From contig NC_088340.1 of NCBI RefSeq assembly GCF_036884655.1, forward strand, positions 8,682,501 to 8,746,500: a stretch of DNA of 64,000 bases, read 5' to 3'. The stretch is from Musa acuminata AAA Group. Taxonomy: Eukaryota > Streptophyta > Magnoliopsida > Zingiberales > Musaceae. This document shows, one piece after another, positions 34,021 through 45,439 of this stretch; the first letter of the stretch is position 1, and each line of letters starts with the position of its first letter. A program made the translations under genes and the position numbers. The notes under the pieces were generated by a model that was given only the letters and a program-made list of their open reading frames with translations, was not told where the DNA came from and did not search any database.

Positions 34021-35296
34021 TTTATTTTTTCATTCTTGTCCAATAAATTCTTAGCAGCATCTTGCATGACAAGACTACTAAAGATAGAATTATCTCTGTT
34101 AACATCATGACGAACAAGTTTATATGCATATGATATTTTATGATCTTTTAAAGCTAATCCCAAATCTTATAACATCATATTAGTTGCTCATAATTTTTTT
34201 TTAGCTGTACATAATTTTATCCTAATTTATTCTCGAACTCTGATTCGACATGACTAAATTAATAAAATAATTTTCTTTTCATAAAAAAATAAAATTATTT
34301 TAGCATCAGGTTAATTACAAGAATGAATAAAGTTTAATTTTTATTTTCAATTGTCAGACAAATTATCATGACAAGAAGAGTTAAGCAATAGCCTCCTACC
34401 ACATATCATATATGAATGAAATAAATGTGCAAATTTGAGGTAAAACAAGCAGAGGTTTTTCTTCATTTAGACAATTACTTTTGATCTTACATTGTTCTTT
34501 CATCTGAAGCAGTAGAAACATTAGTTTAGGATGCCATCTACTCCTTGAGGTAGGATAACTCATCTACCCAATATTGACTTGCAACTAAATGACACTGCAT
34601 GAGAAGACTTGTCATGGATCGAGTGTGACCATCAGGCAATACAGAGAGTATTGTACAAGACAGAAGCATGCGAAACACACACCAAACCATGTACTCATAG
34701 CAGTACAATCTGACACAACAAGCAGGAAATGGCATATGAGTACGCAAGGCATCCATCTTTAATGCAAATTCCACTGCCAAAACAATACAAACATACAATG
34801 GCAGACGTATCCCATTACAAATCTGAATGACAGCAACCAAATTTTCCAGCAATTAAGTTGAATCACATCAGAAACAGATGGGGGCAAAAGCTGGCATCTG
34901 AAGTCCCACATATGACATCATACGATCAAGCAATGGCAGAGAATGTCATGTAATTAAACCTGGAAGATGAGAAGCATCCCAAAAAATGTTGACACGATTC
35001 ATGATAGAAGAACAGCGAGGCAACAAAATTGATATCAAGAAAACCTTTTTTTGATGTTCAGAACACTCAGCAAGGAGAAGCTAAGCTAATGTCTTCTTAC
35101 CAGCTCTGTGCTAATAGAAAATTACATGATATGTCTACTCTCTGGCCTCTGGTGAATTCATCAACGAGATAAGAGTTGGACCGTAACAAAGATCGGCACA
35201 AGAACAAGAGAAGTGATCCACCAAGTGAGGTTCTCAGCCATCGACAATGTTTGGCAACGGAAGGAAGGGGAGAAGCATAGGATGAAACCATTAGTC
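34021..35296. other. Spacer and probable 3' untranslated region of the AT-hook gene
   Basis: No recognised coding sequence. The last few hundred bases (from about 35000) are the likely 3' untranslated region of the minus-strand gene that stops at 35297. Confidence 0.45.
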
Positions 35297-35713
35297 TCAC
35301 TTGCACTCAACTCCAGCTTCAGCAGCCCGACGTGGCTTGCTCTTCCGCCGGCTCCCGGTATGCCGGAAACCATTAGACCCAGTCACATCATCGTTCTTGG
35401 ATTTGGATGCAGCTCCGAAGTTTTCCTCCAAGATCAAGGCAGGGTTGTCTTTTGCCTTGCCGTGTCTCTTCCTCTTCTTTCCGTTCACCACCGTGGAGAC
35501 CTTGGGATCTTTGCTTGGCGCAGAAGTGTGCTTCACATCATCTTCTCCATCCTCGATCTTTTCGGTGACGTCTTCATCGATGTCATCCTTCAAACGTCTC
35601 TGAGGCCTTCCTCTCCTCTTATATGCAGGAATCGCCTCTTCATCACCACTCCCTCGATCCTCATTGCTAGTGGCCAAGGTCAATTTCTTCCCCTTTCCTT
35701 TGCCTCTACCCAT
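35297..35713 (-). CDS. Small basic AT-hook-like nuclear protein (138 aa), conserved plant family
   Basis: One coding exon, from MGRGKGKGKK to RRAAEAGVECK. There is a KRRGRPQRR motif at 33-41, an AT-hook core (RGRP) that binds the minor groove of AT-rich DNA, followed by an acidic segment (DDIDEDVTEKIEDGEDD), a basic KKRKRHGK patch (nuclear signal) and a conserved end NGFRHTGSRRKSKPRR. I have seen this layout in plant proteins of unknown function; no biochemical role is claimed. The frame is closed upstream by an in-frame TGA, so this ATG is the start. A leader intron (35758-36203) links it to an upstream exon that carries its own short ORF. Confidence 0.8.
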   Translation of the reverse strand: MGRGKGKGKKLTLATSNEDRGSGDEEAIPAYKRRGRPQRRLKDDIDEDVTEKIEDGEDDVKHTSAPSKDPKVSTVVNGKKRKRHGKAKDNPALILEENFGAASKSKNDDVTGSNGFRHTGSRRKSKPRRAAEAGVECK

Positions 35714-36203
35714 TAAACCGAAACCGGTAATCGAAACAGCTCAGATGATCATTTGTACTGCAAAAGAGAGAAGGAAGAGAAAATATTAAGGAGGCAATCA
35801 GCTAGCTACTGGAGAATTCTATCGTCGTCGGTATAGACATCCAAATTGCGCCCTTCATATACCTTCAACATGTTTTGATACAATTTCCAGCAAGAAACCA
35901 AGAACAAGGACATCGGGATAAAAACCAGCGATTACCAGAACGGCTTACAGAAGTCAGATCAAGCAAAGAAGCCCAAAAAATAGCGATCGACTCTACATAA
36001 ATATTTGAAATTTTTAGCATCGGAGGTTCCCGTGATCTGTTTTGTCTGTAAAAGCTGAGATCGGAGCACACCATTGATTCGAGGAAACCGAGACGATTTC
36101 GTCTAACGTCAAACGTAAGGAGAAAGAAACAATCTTTATAATTCGGATGCCCGGAAGAGATGAAATTGAGGTTTATCGGCCGTGAGAAGCTCTTGAAACT
36201 GAC

Positions 36204-36252
36204 CTCCTACGAGCTTCAGCTCTTCACCGGTAGCAGCCTCTGCCATCACCAT
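36204..36252 (-). promoter_or_regulatory. Upstream ORF start in the leader exon of the AT-hook gene
   Basis: An ATG at 36252 opens MVMAEAATGEELKLVG, and the donor GGAG|GTCAGT follows at 36203. Splicing to the acceptor CTTTTGCAG (exon resumes at 35757) adds about five codons and a TGA, 27 nt before the main ATG. The predicted mRNA would thus carry a 21-aa upstream ORF. Splice sites are predicted by eye. Confidence 0.45.
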
Positions 36253-39200
36253 GAGTAAATAAGAAAGGACGCATCTTTCTCACTCGGTCAGCATAAAGTC
36301 GGGAGTTTGATGACTAAAGAGTGATTCTTGAACGGAAACTCGAGTCAAATTTGACGGAACAGGGAATGTGAATCTCAAAGAGGAGGCGAGCCACAGGAAA
36401 GGCTAATAGATGAGAGAAGAGACCGGTAGAAGAGGAGAGTGTGTGGAGGAGCTACTATATACGAGCAGAATCTACACAACAAGCAGCCCACTGTTAGATT
36501 TCATTATCTACTTTGTCACAACAAGAGAATCTATCATCAGTATGTTCGATGCAATTATCAAAATGACCCCACTGCGAGTCGATGGGGGCAGCAACACACA
36601 CGGAACATAGTCCGGGAATAATCAAACTCCTTTGGATTCTTTTGGAAATCTAGTATTGGTTGAGCTGCAACTCTCTCTCCATGCTGGTGAGTGACCTTTT
36701 TCTTCACCTGTGCTTGTGATCTCATGAGAGCAGAACCTGCTTGTGACTACCAGGAGCCAAAACATGCATCGATTGTTCGATCGCGTGATTCGTTCAGGAC
36801 ATGTACATGGGACCTCGATCGGGCAATTCCTCTGACATGTAGCATGCGAGTATTCCTGGGCTTTTTTCCGGTGGGAATCTCTCGCTGTTCCTCCATGCCG
36901 CGGTACCATCTCCATCGACTTCTGTTGGACTCGGGCGAGTCGTTTAGGTACAGCTGCGCGGGGCGGGACAGGGACGACGGAGACAACGCCCGTCCCCGCC
37001 CCTGGTGGCCGGCCGAAGCAGCATCGTCGCTTCGCAGCCTCGTCCTTTTTTGTCTCGGGCAAGCCCGAGCGAGTAGGCAAGGCGAGGTGGGAGCAACCTA
37101 TTGGTTCTCGGTACCAGACCAAGGCCCCATGGGCACGCAGTTACAAGAAGCTTTCGCGTCCTACAAGGAGGAAGGTGAAGGCAACCCCAAATTCCAAGAC
37201 TGGCCTGGTCTGCTCTTGCTAGGCCCTAAGACACGGATTCCCAAGCGTACACGAAAGCTTTGAGGAAGGAGTCCATCGGACTCGTGAGCCGAGTCATGTG
37301 TTTCGTGGAGACAGCAGAAATGTGAAGCTCCGGCACATCGTGATTCCAGTTCGGAGGGTGCGTTTGGCTGGTCGGATCAACAGGCATCGGCGAATGATTG
37401 GGGGAGGCCTGCAGTGGCCTAGTCGGTGCTCCTGCACACCACGATCTTAGGCGTACGGCTCTGATCGCTGGGTCGGCAGTCACACTGTGCATGACGCAGT
37501 GTAGGCCCAGTGAATCTGGGGGTTTCTTAAATGCGGAATAGGTGCAGCGGGGGATGCACTGCATATGGGTGTTTACCATGTCATGCACGCATGCATCATC
37601 ATCTCTGTCTTCTGGCAGATCCTAGTATAGATGTCTTGAGCATACAATAAATTCTATTTCGATAACTTAATGTTTTAGATTCCTTATCATCTAATCATAA
37701 TTATTAAAAAAAAAATCATTAACATCCTTATCAATCCGACCCGACGTAATCCTAATACACAAAATAAAGGACATCAATATAGAGTAAAATGAGAGTGATG
37801 CATTGATTCATCCTGTAGTATGAAATCCTGATAACAACAAAGCAATAGTAAATTTAGCAAATCAAGCTGCAGGCCTTATGTAATTAACAACAAACTTTTT
37901 CAAATAGATTATCATATACATCTCAACCTTATCTATAGAGTGGAAAAACAATCAAAATCAATCCATATATATATGTTTATTTTTTATAATAATGTGTTTT
38001 TTTAATCTTTATAGTCCCGAATGATACAATTATAATTAATTGACACAATTATGATCGAGTAAAGTTGGATGCAAAAGGAGGCAAATCGAGGGCCCAAGTA
38101 GAAAAAGGAGTATGAAAATTGATAGACTTTGCATTTACAGATGAGTTGGCCATGTCCTTGTTGGAAATGCAACAGTGTTATATTTATGACTGTTGATGAG
38201 GTTGACACTGATCCAGCAGTGAACTGAATAATCACAAGTTATATACATAGTAAATGGTCATATCATGGGAAATAATTAAGTGATACAAATAATTCAAATG
38301 ATAATTCAGTGCATGACATTTTAGACGCTCACTTTGAGGAGAAGCCTAATGCCAATGAACCGTGATATCCTGATTGCACACGAAATCTAATATTTTTCAT
38401 GTAAAGTGCATAAGTCAATATTGATGTGCATTTACTGCCATTAATTGAGAAGTTGAAATGAAATTTCACGGAAACATATGATATGATACTAAGAAATATT
38501 TTGCTAATTATCGTATACCTTTATACTAAGAAATATCCTATCAGGCATGCTTCGGTACTCGTTGCTTTTTACATGTTGAATTCAAGATGATAGCTTGAAT
38601 ATGTTTGTGAAGCATGCGTTGCTCGTCCCCGTGTTGAATGCATCCATGCAGCATTAACTCTGGTGACAGATTAGCACAGAGCATTGCAGAAACACAATTA
38701 TTACCACCATAGTTTCTTTCGATCAGTGTGCTGTTGATTACTCTTTATTTCTTTGAGAAAGGTTAGTCTGATATGTCTCTGTATTGAGGTAGATATCTTC
38801 TTTTTAGAAACATGCTTGGGATTAGATCCATGTATGTGATGCATCTGACTTGGAATTCACCAACGCCGAGCATCGATAAGTGAAACAAAAGTCCAACCTT
38901 TTCTCAAGTTATCTGAAAGATCAACTGCACAAGAGCCGAAAACAGAGAATCAAATGTATTATACAGCAAGGGAACGTAGAAAAAAAAAAGGGAGTGGCAG
39001 CCACTTGGATGACTGAGACGAAGGGAATAGAGAAGGAAATTTAAGAGTGTTCAAGTTATTCCAGGTTCTATGGAGTAGCCCAATCAAGGCTTTAGAACAG
39101 GGCCGCAGTGCCTTAACCTGATGGGTTGAGCTTTGTTAGAGCACGCCATCAAGTGGGGCAAAGTAAGTGTCTGTCTATGAAGGAAAAGAAAAAAAGTATT

Positions 39201-40982
39201 AACAAGAAAATCTTAAATTTCATTTTGTCTAGGAATCTTCATTTTGCTAGTTCCGCTGGGTGTGTTGTAAGAATCTAAGAGTTGATTAGGTAACCAAATT
39301 TATGCACAACTTGTTAGACAGCTGAAAAACCAAAACAAGTAAATTTGTTTAAACAGCTTTCTGGTTGGGGGAGGGGGGTCTCTATAGACAAAAAAAGAAA
39401 AAGAAAAGAAAAGATCATCTTTAAGTGGCATACATGATAGGGACTGTGGATCACTGAATGACTGCTAAGATAAAAATAAAAAACGATAGTGAAAATTAGT
39501 AATCAATACACATCACAACCATCAATTGAATTTTTTTGCATTCCAGTAGACAAGATGTTAGATAGATAGAGTCAACCTATGTGCCAGAAAAGGTACAGTA
39601 TTACATGCATCATGGAGGAAGCAGGAGGATCACTAGTTCTGGATTGCTGCTCAACTATATTAAAAGGTTAAAAATTATATTAAAAGACAGATATTTGATT
39701 GGTGGGGTCTTTGATGCCACAAGATGGTGTTTATCTGAAATTTTTGGACAAACACACTGGTTTTGCCATATGGAACCACAGTCTGTGTCCCTCTTCAGAA
39801 AGATGGTGAGAAGGGGTGGGTAGATCCCCCTCTCCAGTGGACAAGAAATAGAATGAAACTACAAATTTAAAGAAGAAAAGAATGTGACAGCACAAGGAAG
39901 TAATCCACCCCAGTCTATGTTCTTTAGTAGGTCTTAGATCTGCAGGACAACTCATATTGCCACATAATTCAAGAGATATCATCATTAGTTTATCCGGGAG
40001 CATAAGGTGATTAGGCATTAGTTTATCATCTCAAAAATTCCAAGAGATATCATCTTTTTCACAGAATTCAGAGCTCCCATTAATAATACAGGCGTCACGC
40101 CATCTATTTTTATCAGTCAGAAAAACATTTTTGACAGCAGTTTCATCTCTAACTGCAGCTATAATTAAATAACATTTTCAGATTTTTGCAGTTCTATTTT
40201 CTGATTCTCATTGGCCAAATCGCAATTTGATGAGGTTTCATCTTCCACAATATCTTTCATGTTAAAAAATTATGATTTAGATTAGATGTCTTAACCTCCT
40301 CTACGTGACATAATTTTTACCTAGAAAAACAATACTTTATTTTAACCAAAATGTCATCCACATTGATCTAAACTGTCAATCCCTCACCTTCTAAATATAT
40401 GTGCTTCACAAGCATGCAGTGAAACCAAAAAACCGGAATGGCATCTCATCGTTTGAGTATCTACCTTGTACTCCATCTTCAGTATTGCTTTATATAGTCA
40501 ATACATGTCACTTCTATCTGTTCACACGTTAAAACTAGAATTTTTTGTTCTCTGTTACTTGTCACATTCAATGTTCTAGTAAAAGTTGTCTCTTAAGTAG
40601 TGATTTATATAAGCAATGCATGCCACTTTTAAAGTGTTCATACAAGTTAAAACCATTACTCGTCACATTCATGTACTAGTGACAGCTAGAGATGGACACA
40701 TAAGATGGACTTGTGGTTAAGCAAATCTTCACATACTTCACAACAATCTCTACTAGCTTTCTACAACACGTAATATTCCACCAGAAGTGATAATTAAGTA
40801 TAGCTTTAGCGAAAATAGAGTGGTACACAAAGTAAAAGCAAAAAAATTGTCATCACTGCTCTTCGCTTCAAGTAGAAAAAAATTACCTTACATGTTCCAT
40901 AGGAAAAAAAATGATAATAATATGCATCTTAGACCAACATCAGTTTAGAAGCACACAAGCAGTATAAGAGTGGAGGAATTAC
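36253..40982. other. Large intergenic region, no gene supported
   Basis: A GC-richer patch at 36700-37560 contains overlapping frames on both strands (up to 190 aa) without any domain and with implausible composition. The remainder is AT-rich. The 3' untranslated region of the mTERF gene should lie left of 40983. Confidence 0.5.
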
Positions 40983-42845
40983 CTAACTTGAAGATAATGC
41001 AGGCTTGCATGAGTTCTTTAGGTCTTCCCAGACTTTAGGGCCCTCAGGGTCAACATTTACGAACCGCTTCATAAATTTCTTATCAGAACATGCAAGGATG
41101 CTGCTTAGAGCTAGTCTACACTTGACCTTTCCTCTACCCTTGAGCCAATTGTACATTGACAACCTTAAACTCACCCTCTGAACAGTGTAACACAAATATG
41201 ATGGGAATGCCACTAGTGAACTTACGGGATAACCCAGATCATTTGTAAGAAAAGAAATCTTGCTTTCTAGGACATCTATCTTCTGATTTAGGACATGCGG
41301 ATACACTTTGATCATATTAGATACGTCATTCGGGTCCAGTCCCAATTTCACCAAAAAGTCATAACGATCTTGGAGTTCATCACCCTTGCCACGGCACAGT
41401 GTGAGTGCCTTCTCCATCTCTTTCGAGTCCTCAATAAACCCTAGATGCACCAAGAACTTTCTCTTTTCTCTAAGTGACTGTTCGTGCTCATTAGATTTCG
41501 CTATGGGTTTGGCCTTTGTCCTCAAGGGTTTGACCTTTATCCCCAATGCATATTTCTTTAACTGATCTGGGTCCTCCTTTATGATTTGACACAATTGCTT
41601 TGGACGGACAAGCAGTTCAGTAATAATGGTTTCGGGTGCCTTCAAAGGACAAGAACCAAGCATTTCCGTGTGACTAAGTAAAATCTTGTGAATATCTGCA
41701 GTCTCCATTTCAATTTTAACTAGAAACATCACTCCATGCCACAAGTTCCCCATAAAGATACCAAATTGTACATTTGGGAATTGTGAGAATAGACTGAATA
41801 ACTTCTTTTTGGTTCCACCAGATTTCAGCAGCAATCCTACCAGCAAAAAGATGGCACTTCCTGAACCATCCAGCATAAAACCAGGATGTCTTCGGATCAA
41901 GTCCCCCAGCGCCTCTTTTGTAAATCCCAGCTCTATAAAGAACTGTAAAAGTACAAGCATGTGGCTCCAGTTGTATGCATTCTTTTCTGAAAGAACACCT
42001 CCGATCCAATCTCTCTGGATACCTATATTCTCCAACTCCTCTAGCACCTTAACGAACTCATCATTGACACCCCCTATGAGAAGAATTGGACTTGAAGCAA
42101 CAACTTTAATAATGGTACTTTTACTAAGGCCCAATCCTTCGTAAGCCCCGAGCTTTGACTCCAAAACCCTGAAGTGGCACCTGAAAACTTCAGTAGCTTC
42201 TTTGTATATTTTTCCAATCTTTCCATGGGCAATGCCATAATTGCAGAGACCATTATAGTTCTCAATCAATTTTTTATCATCAGAAAGGAACATCAAATCC
42301 CGAGGAAGAAATGAGCTAATCTCATCTGATGTCAGACCAATGCTCTCAAAGAATGGCTCAAATTCATTGATGGGGTGGTAGTGAAAGAATCGAGACATCG
42401 CGTTGCCAATTTTGTCTTCATTCTCTACCTTCTTCAAGAGCTTGGCAAGAAAAACTGGGCAGTGCTTGCTGATGTGCTCTGCATCATCAGACAGTATGCC
42501 TCTGGTGCCATGAAGGTAATCCACAAGAGCAGCCTGGACCTCCGCAACGGCAAGAGTCTTTTGACTAATAGTCTGTGATTCTTTGGGAACCACATCGGTG
42601 CAAAAACCTCTGAACTCGACCAAAGATAAGTGTCTTACGGAAGAACAAGTGCTGTTATGTCTAAAGATGAGATTTTTCGCAGAACCAAGTAGATTTTTCG
42701 TGACAAAGGGCCGTTTCTGGGAACCACTAACTCTGCTGGTAGTAGATTTCCAAGTCGTAAGACATCCAAGATAGATTCTTGATGATTCAAGGAGTCCCTC
42801 CACACGAAATCGACGAATAGTTCTTGATGATTCAAGGAGTCCCAT
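40983..42845 (-). CDS. mTERF-domain protein, organelle-targeted (MTEF18/SHOT1-like)
   Basis: mTERF proteins are helical-repeat nucleic-acid-binding factors controlling transcription, splicing or termination in mitochondria or chloroplasts. The single exon encodes 620 aa from the first ATG (MGLLESSR); the frame is open upstream without another ATG. The first ~90 residues are rich in Ser/Arg and poor in acidic residues, as in a transit peptide. mTERF-type helices follow: IGLTSDEISSFLPRDLMFLS, GLGLSKSTIIKVVASSPILL, ELGFTKEALGDLIRRHPGFM and GLDPNDVSNMIKVYPHVLNQ. A basic linker (KVKPLRTKAKPIAK) lies before the C-terminal set. Resemblance is to the MTEF18 group linked to heat tolerance in Arabidopsis. 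The leader end holds an exact 23-bp repeat (42776-42798 and 42821-42843). Confidence 0.92.
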   Translation of the reverse strand: MGLLESSRTIRRFRVEGLLESSRIYLGCLTTWKSTTSRVSGSQKRPFVTKNLLGSAKNLIFRHNSTCSSVRHLSLVEFRGFCTDVVPKESQTISQKTLAVAEVQAALVDYLHGTRGILSDDAEHISKHCPVFLAKLLKKVENEDKIGNAMSRFFHYHPINEFEPFFESIGLTSDEISSFLPRDLMFLSDDKKLIENYNGLCNYGIAHGKIGKIYKEATEVFRCHFRVLESKLGAYEGLGLSKSTIIKVVASSPILLIGGVNDEFVKVLEELENIGIQRDWIGGVLSEKNAYNWSHMLVLLQFFIELGFTKEALGDLIRRHPGFMLDGSGSAIFLLVGLLLKSGGTKKKLFSLFSQFPNVQFGIFMGNLWHGVMFLVKIEMETADIHKILLSHTEMLGSCPLKAPETIITELLVRPKQLCQIIKEDPDQLKKYALGIKVKPLRTKAKPIAKSNEHEQSLREKRKFLVHLGFIEDSKEMEKALTLCRGKGDELQDRYDFLVKLGLDPNDVSNMIKVYPHVLNQKIDVLESKISFLTNDLGYPVSSLVAFPSYLCYTVQRVSLRLSMYNWLKGRGKVKCRLALSSILACSDKKFMKRFVNVDPEGPKVWEDLKNSCKPALSSS

Positions 42846-45367
42846 TGCGGTTGCAGAAGCAATCGAGAAAGAAAACAACTATCGAGCTCAGAAGCCAAGC
42901 AAAAGAAGGGTTACCTCAGGAGCCAAGCAATCTGAGCATCTTCCCCGACGCCGCCGTCGTTTGCCCTCCTCCCCAGAGAGGGCTTTGGGGTACGCTTTGA
43001 ACCGCTAAACCCCTTCATAATCTTCAATCAACGGTCAAGATACACTCTCTTTGATGGGACCCGCTTGCTTGAACGGTCATCAACCTGTCGGTTTAGGGTT
43101 TCGATAACCCGCAATCTCGCCGTAAAGATAGGATTTTCCTCACCGCTTGCCTGACTCGGAAGAAGGCAGAGACGTCCCCAAACGAAACCATTAGAAAAGA
43201 AGCCCAAAACAAAAAACAAAAAAAAACTATTTTTCTTGATTTCTGTTCTTTGTTTTCATTTCTTCCGCAAGTAAAACTTCAAAATGTTCCGTCATTTTTT
43301 GATTAGGAGGGAATCATCAGTTTCTTTTGATCATAAAGAAAGCGAAAGTAGAAGAAAATACTGGTCAAGCTGAAGCCATCTTTTAAGGAGGTTGAAGTGC
43401 TAAACCATCCATCCTTTGCAGCGAGCGGAGGGATCTAAATAGGTAAGTCGCAGATCAAATTGTTTACTGATATCCACAGCACTCTCCGTTGACGCATTTG
43501 CAGGTCCTCGTCTCTATGGTAAAGACCTCTGCAGATGTTATTGATTTCTTTCTCTTTTTCCTATTGTGCTGTTTAATTTTTCGTCAATTGTACTGTGATA
43601 GGACCTTAAGATTTTATCACGGAAGAAGAAGAGAAAAGGGAATGATCACTTCGAGGGGATCGACCTCCTTGATTACTTCGGGATCGACTATTTAAAGTTT
43701 TATCAAAAGACTGAATAATATTTTATTATCTCTAAAAAAATGATTATATCATTATTTATAGAGTTCCACCTAGAATCATCAGACGTAAATTCTTAATAAT
43801 AAATAAATATTAAATAAATTTTTATTAAATTAAATAAATTTAATAAATATTATTCAAAAACTCAGGATCCTAAATCCTCACTTATATAAAGCCTGAGCTA
43901 CTGTATCACGAATGCAATTATATCACACGTCTTGCATATTAAACTAGAGAAAATGCATTGATACGAGAAATTACCTTAATAGTTCCCTTTTTTGTTTCTT
44001 TAGTCATCGTTTATAGTTATATATATACATACATACATACATTATTTTTTTTATTAGAGTATTTACTTGATTTTATATGTCATGAAGCTGTTATAGGAAA
44101 AGGTGAGACATACATACATCAATCACTGGAGAAGATAGGTGAATACAATTCTAACCAACAAAGTATGGTTATAGAATGCTTGATATTGTTTTTGCTGCAA
44201 CATTTCAGAAAACTATGCATCTAATGCTTGATATTGTTTTTACATTCCTTTTTGCGAGGAATATTGTTTCACATTTCTTAGCTACCGAACTCTTTAATAC
44301 ACTTGACTTGGAAAGTAGGTTGATCAATTGCTTGAGCTCGTTGACGTTCAAGTTCTTCTATTTTCCTACTCACAAGCTCGAATTAGCACATTTTTTCCTT
44401 GTCAATGCCAATTTTGGATAAAATTCAGTGTATATATAATATTGTACATGGAAAGATTGTCCTTGTATGCAAAGATATGCATTGGCATATCCACCAATTG
44501 AAACAAGACGCAAAATGGCATCTGACCATGGCAAGCATGTTGTTTCTCTCTTATGACACTGTTAAGTGATGTCGGAACAGACTCTTCCCATGTTTATTGG
44601 GGTTGTCCTGGTTGAGCATTAGTTCTGATATTGTGGCAGTCCTAATATAGTAGTAGTTGGTTACTTCACTGATCAGGTAGCAAATTATGCTTGCGTGAAA
44701 CTTTGTCAGTTATTTTTTATATTATTATTGAGCTACATACACTTCATTATTGTGCTTCTAATATTGTGCATTGCTTACAAGCCATATTAACATGAAATTT
44801 GGTATGGTTGTGTGTCCAGATGCATGTGTTTGTCCAGAGTGCCATATTCACCTTTTCTATGTTGTGTAGCACCGACACCTCTACTTTGGAGTTCAAGCAA
44901 AGAATTTAACTACACTGATGACAGGTAGTGAATGTACAGTCTAGGAAAGATGCACACTTTATTCCTCTGTTAATTGTAATGCATCATAATTTGTCATCTT
45001 TCCTGTTTTCTTTTGGTCTTTTCTTGCAGTTATATTAACTTCAATTTTGCCATTAATTAACATGGAAACTATTCTTAATATTGGTGCTAATTTTACACAG
45101 TTTGTGCATCCTTTTTTACTAAAATATGCATGAAAGTTTTCCATAACTTGTATGTCATAGCTATATTTAAGCTTAATTTAATATGGATATAAGTTTTAAA
45201 GTTATCAACTCAATATGATGGGCAATAAGTCCATGTTCTTGATACCTCTGTGCATAATTTTTTTATGAAATCGACAAAAACATGCATGCAAAAAGATCTT
45301 GGATGTATATAACGACAACAAAGACGTAAAGTCTCAACTATCTGAATAAAATAAAATAAAAATGCTA
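42846..45367. other. mTERF promoter and AT-rich intergenic DNA
   Basis: The mTERF promoter and leader should lie within about 42846-43250. A good donor-like sequence (AATAG|GTAAGT at 43442) on the plus strand hints at a divergent noncoding transcript, unproven. Simple AT repeats (43790-43860) and a (CATA)n run near 44026 follow. No recognisable protein. Confidence 0.4.
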
Positions 45368-45439
45368 GGGGCATTTCGAGAATCAAACTCAAGACCTCTC
45401 GCACCCAAAGCGAGAATCATACCACTAGACCAAACGCCC
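45368..45439 (-). tRNA. tRNA-Pro(UGG), possibly decayed
   Basis: The minus strand reads GGGCGTTTGGTCTAGTGGTA, the usual start of plant tRNA-Pro. The anticodon stem CTCGC/GCGAG encloses the loop TTTGGGT (anticodon TGG), and the acceptor stem GGGCGTT/AATGCCC closes with one G-T pair and a C discriminator; length is 72 nt, no intron. The T-loop reads TTTGATT instead of TTCGATT, so the invariant C56 and the B-box core are changed, and the T-stem has a T-G pair. Either a weak gene or a recent pseudogene. Confidence 0.7.

Noticed and set aside
36622..37263. 166- and 190-aa frames on opposite strands
   Set aside because: They overlap, show no recognisable motif and lie in a GC-richer patch where chance frames are expected.
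43442..43447. Plus-strand donor-like GTAAGT suggesting a gene divergent from mTERF
   Set aside because: A single donor-like hexamer without coding exons is not enough to call a gene.
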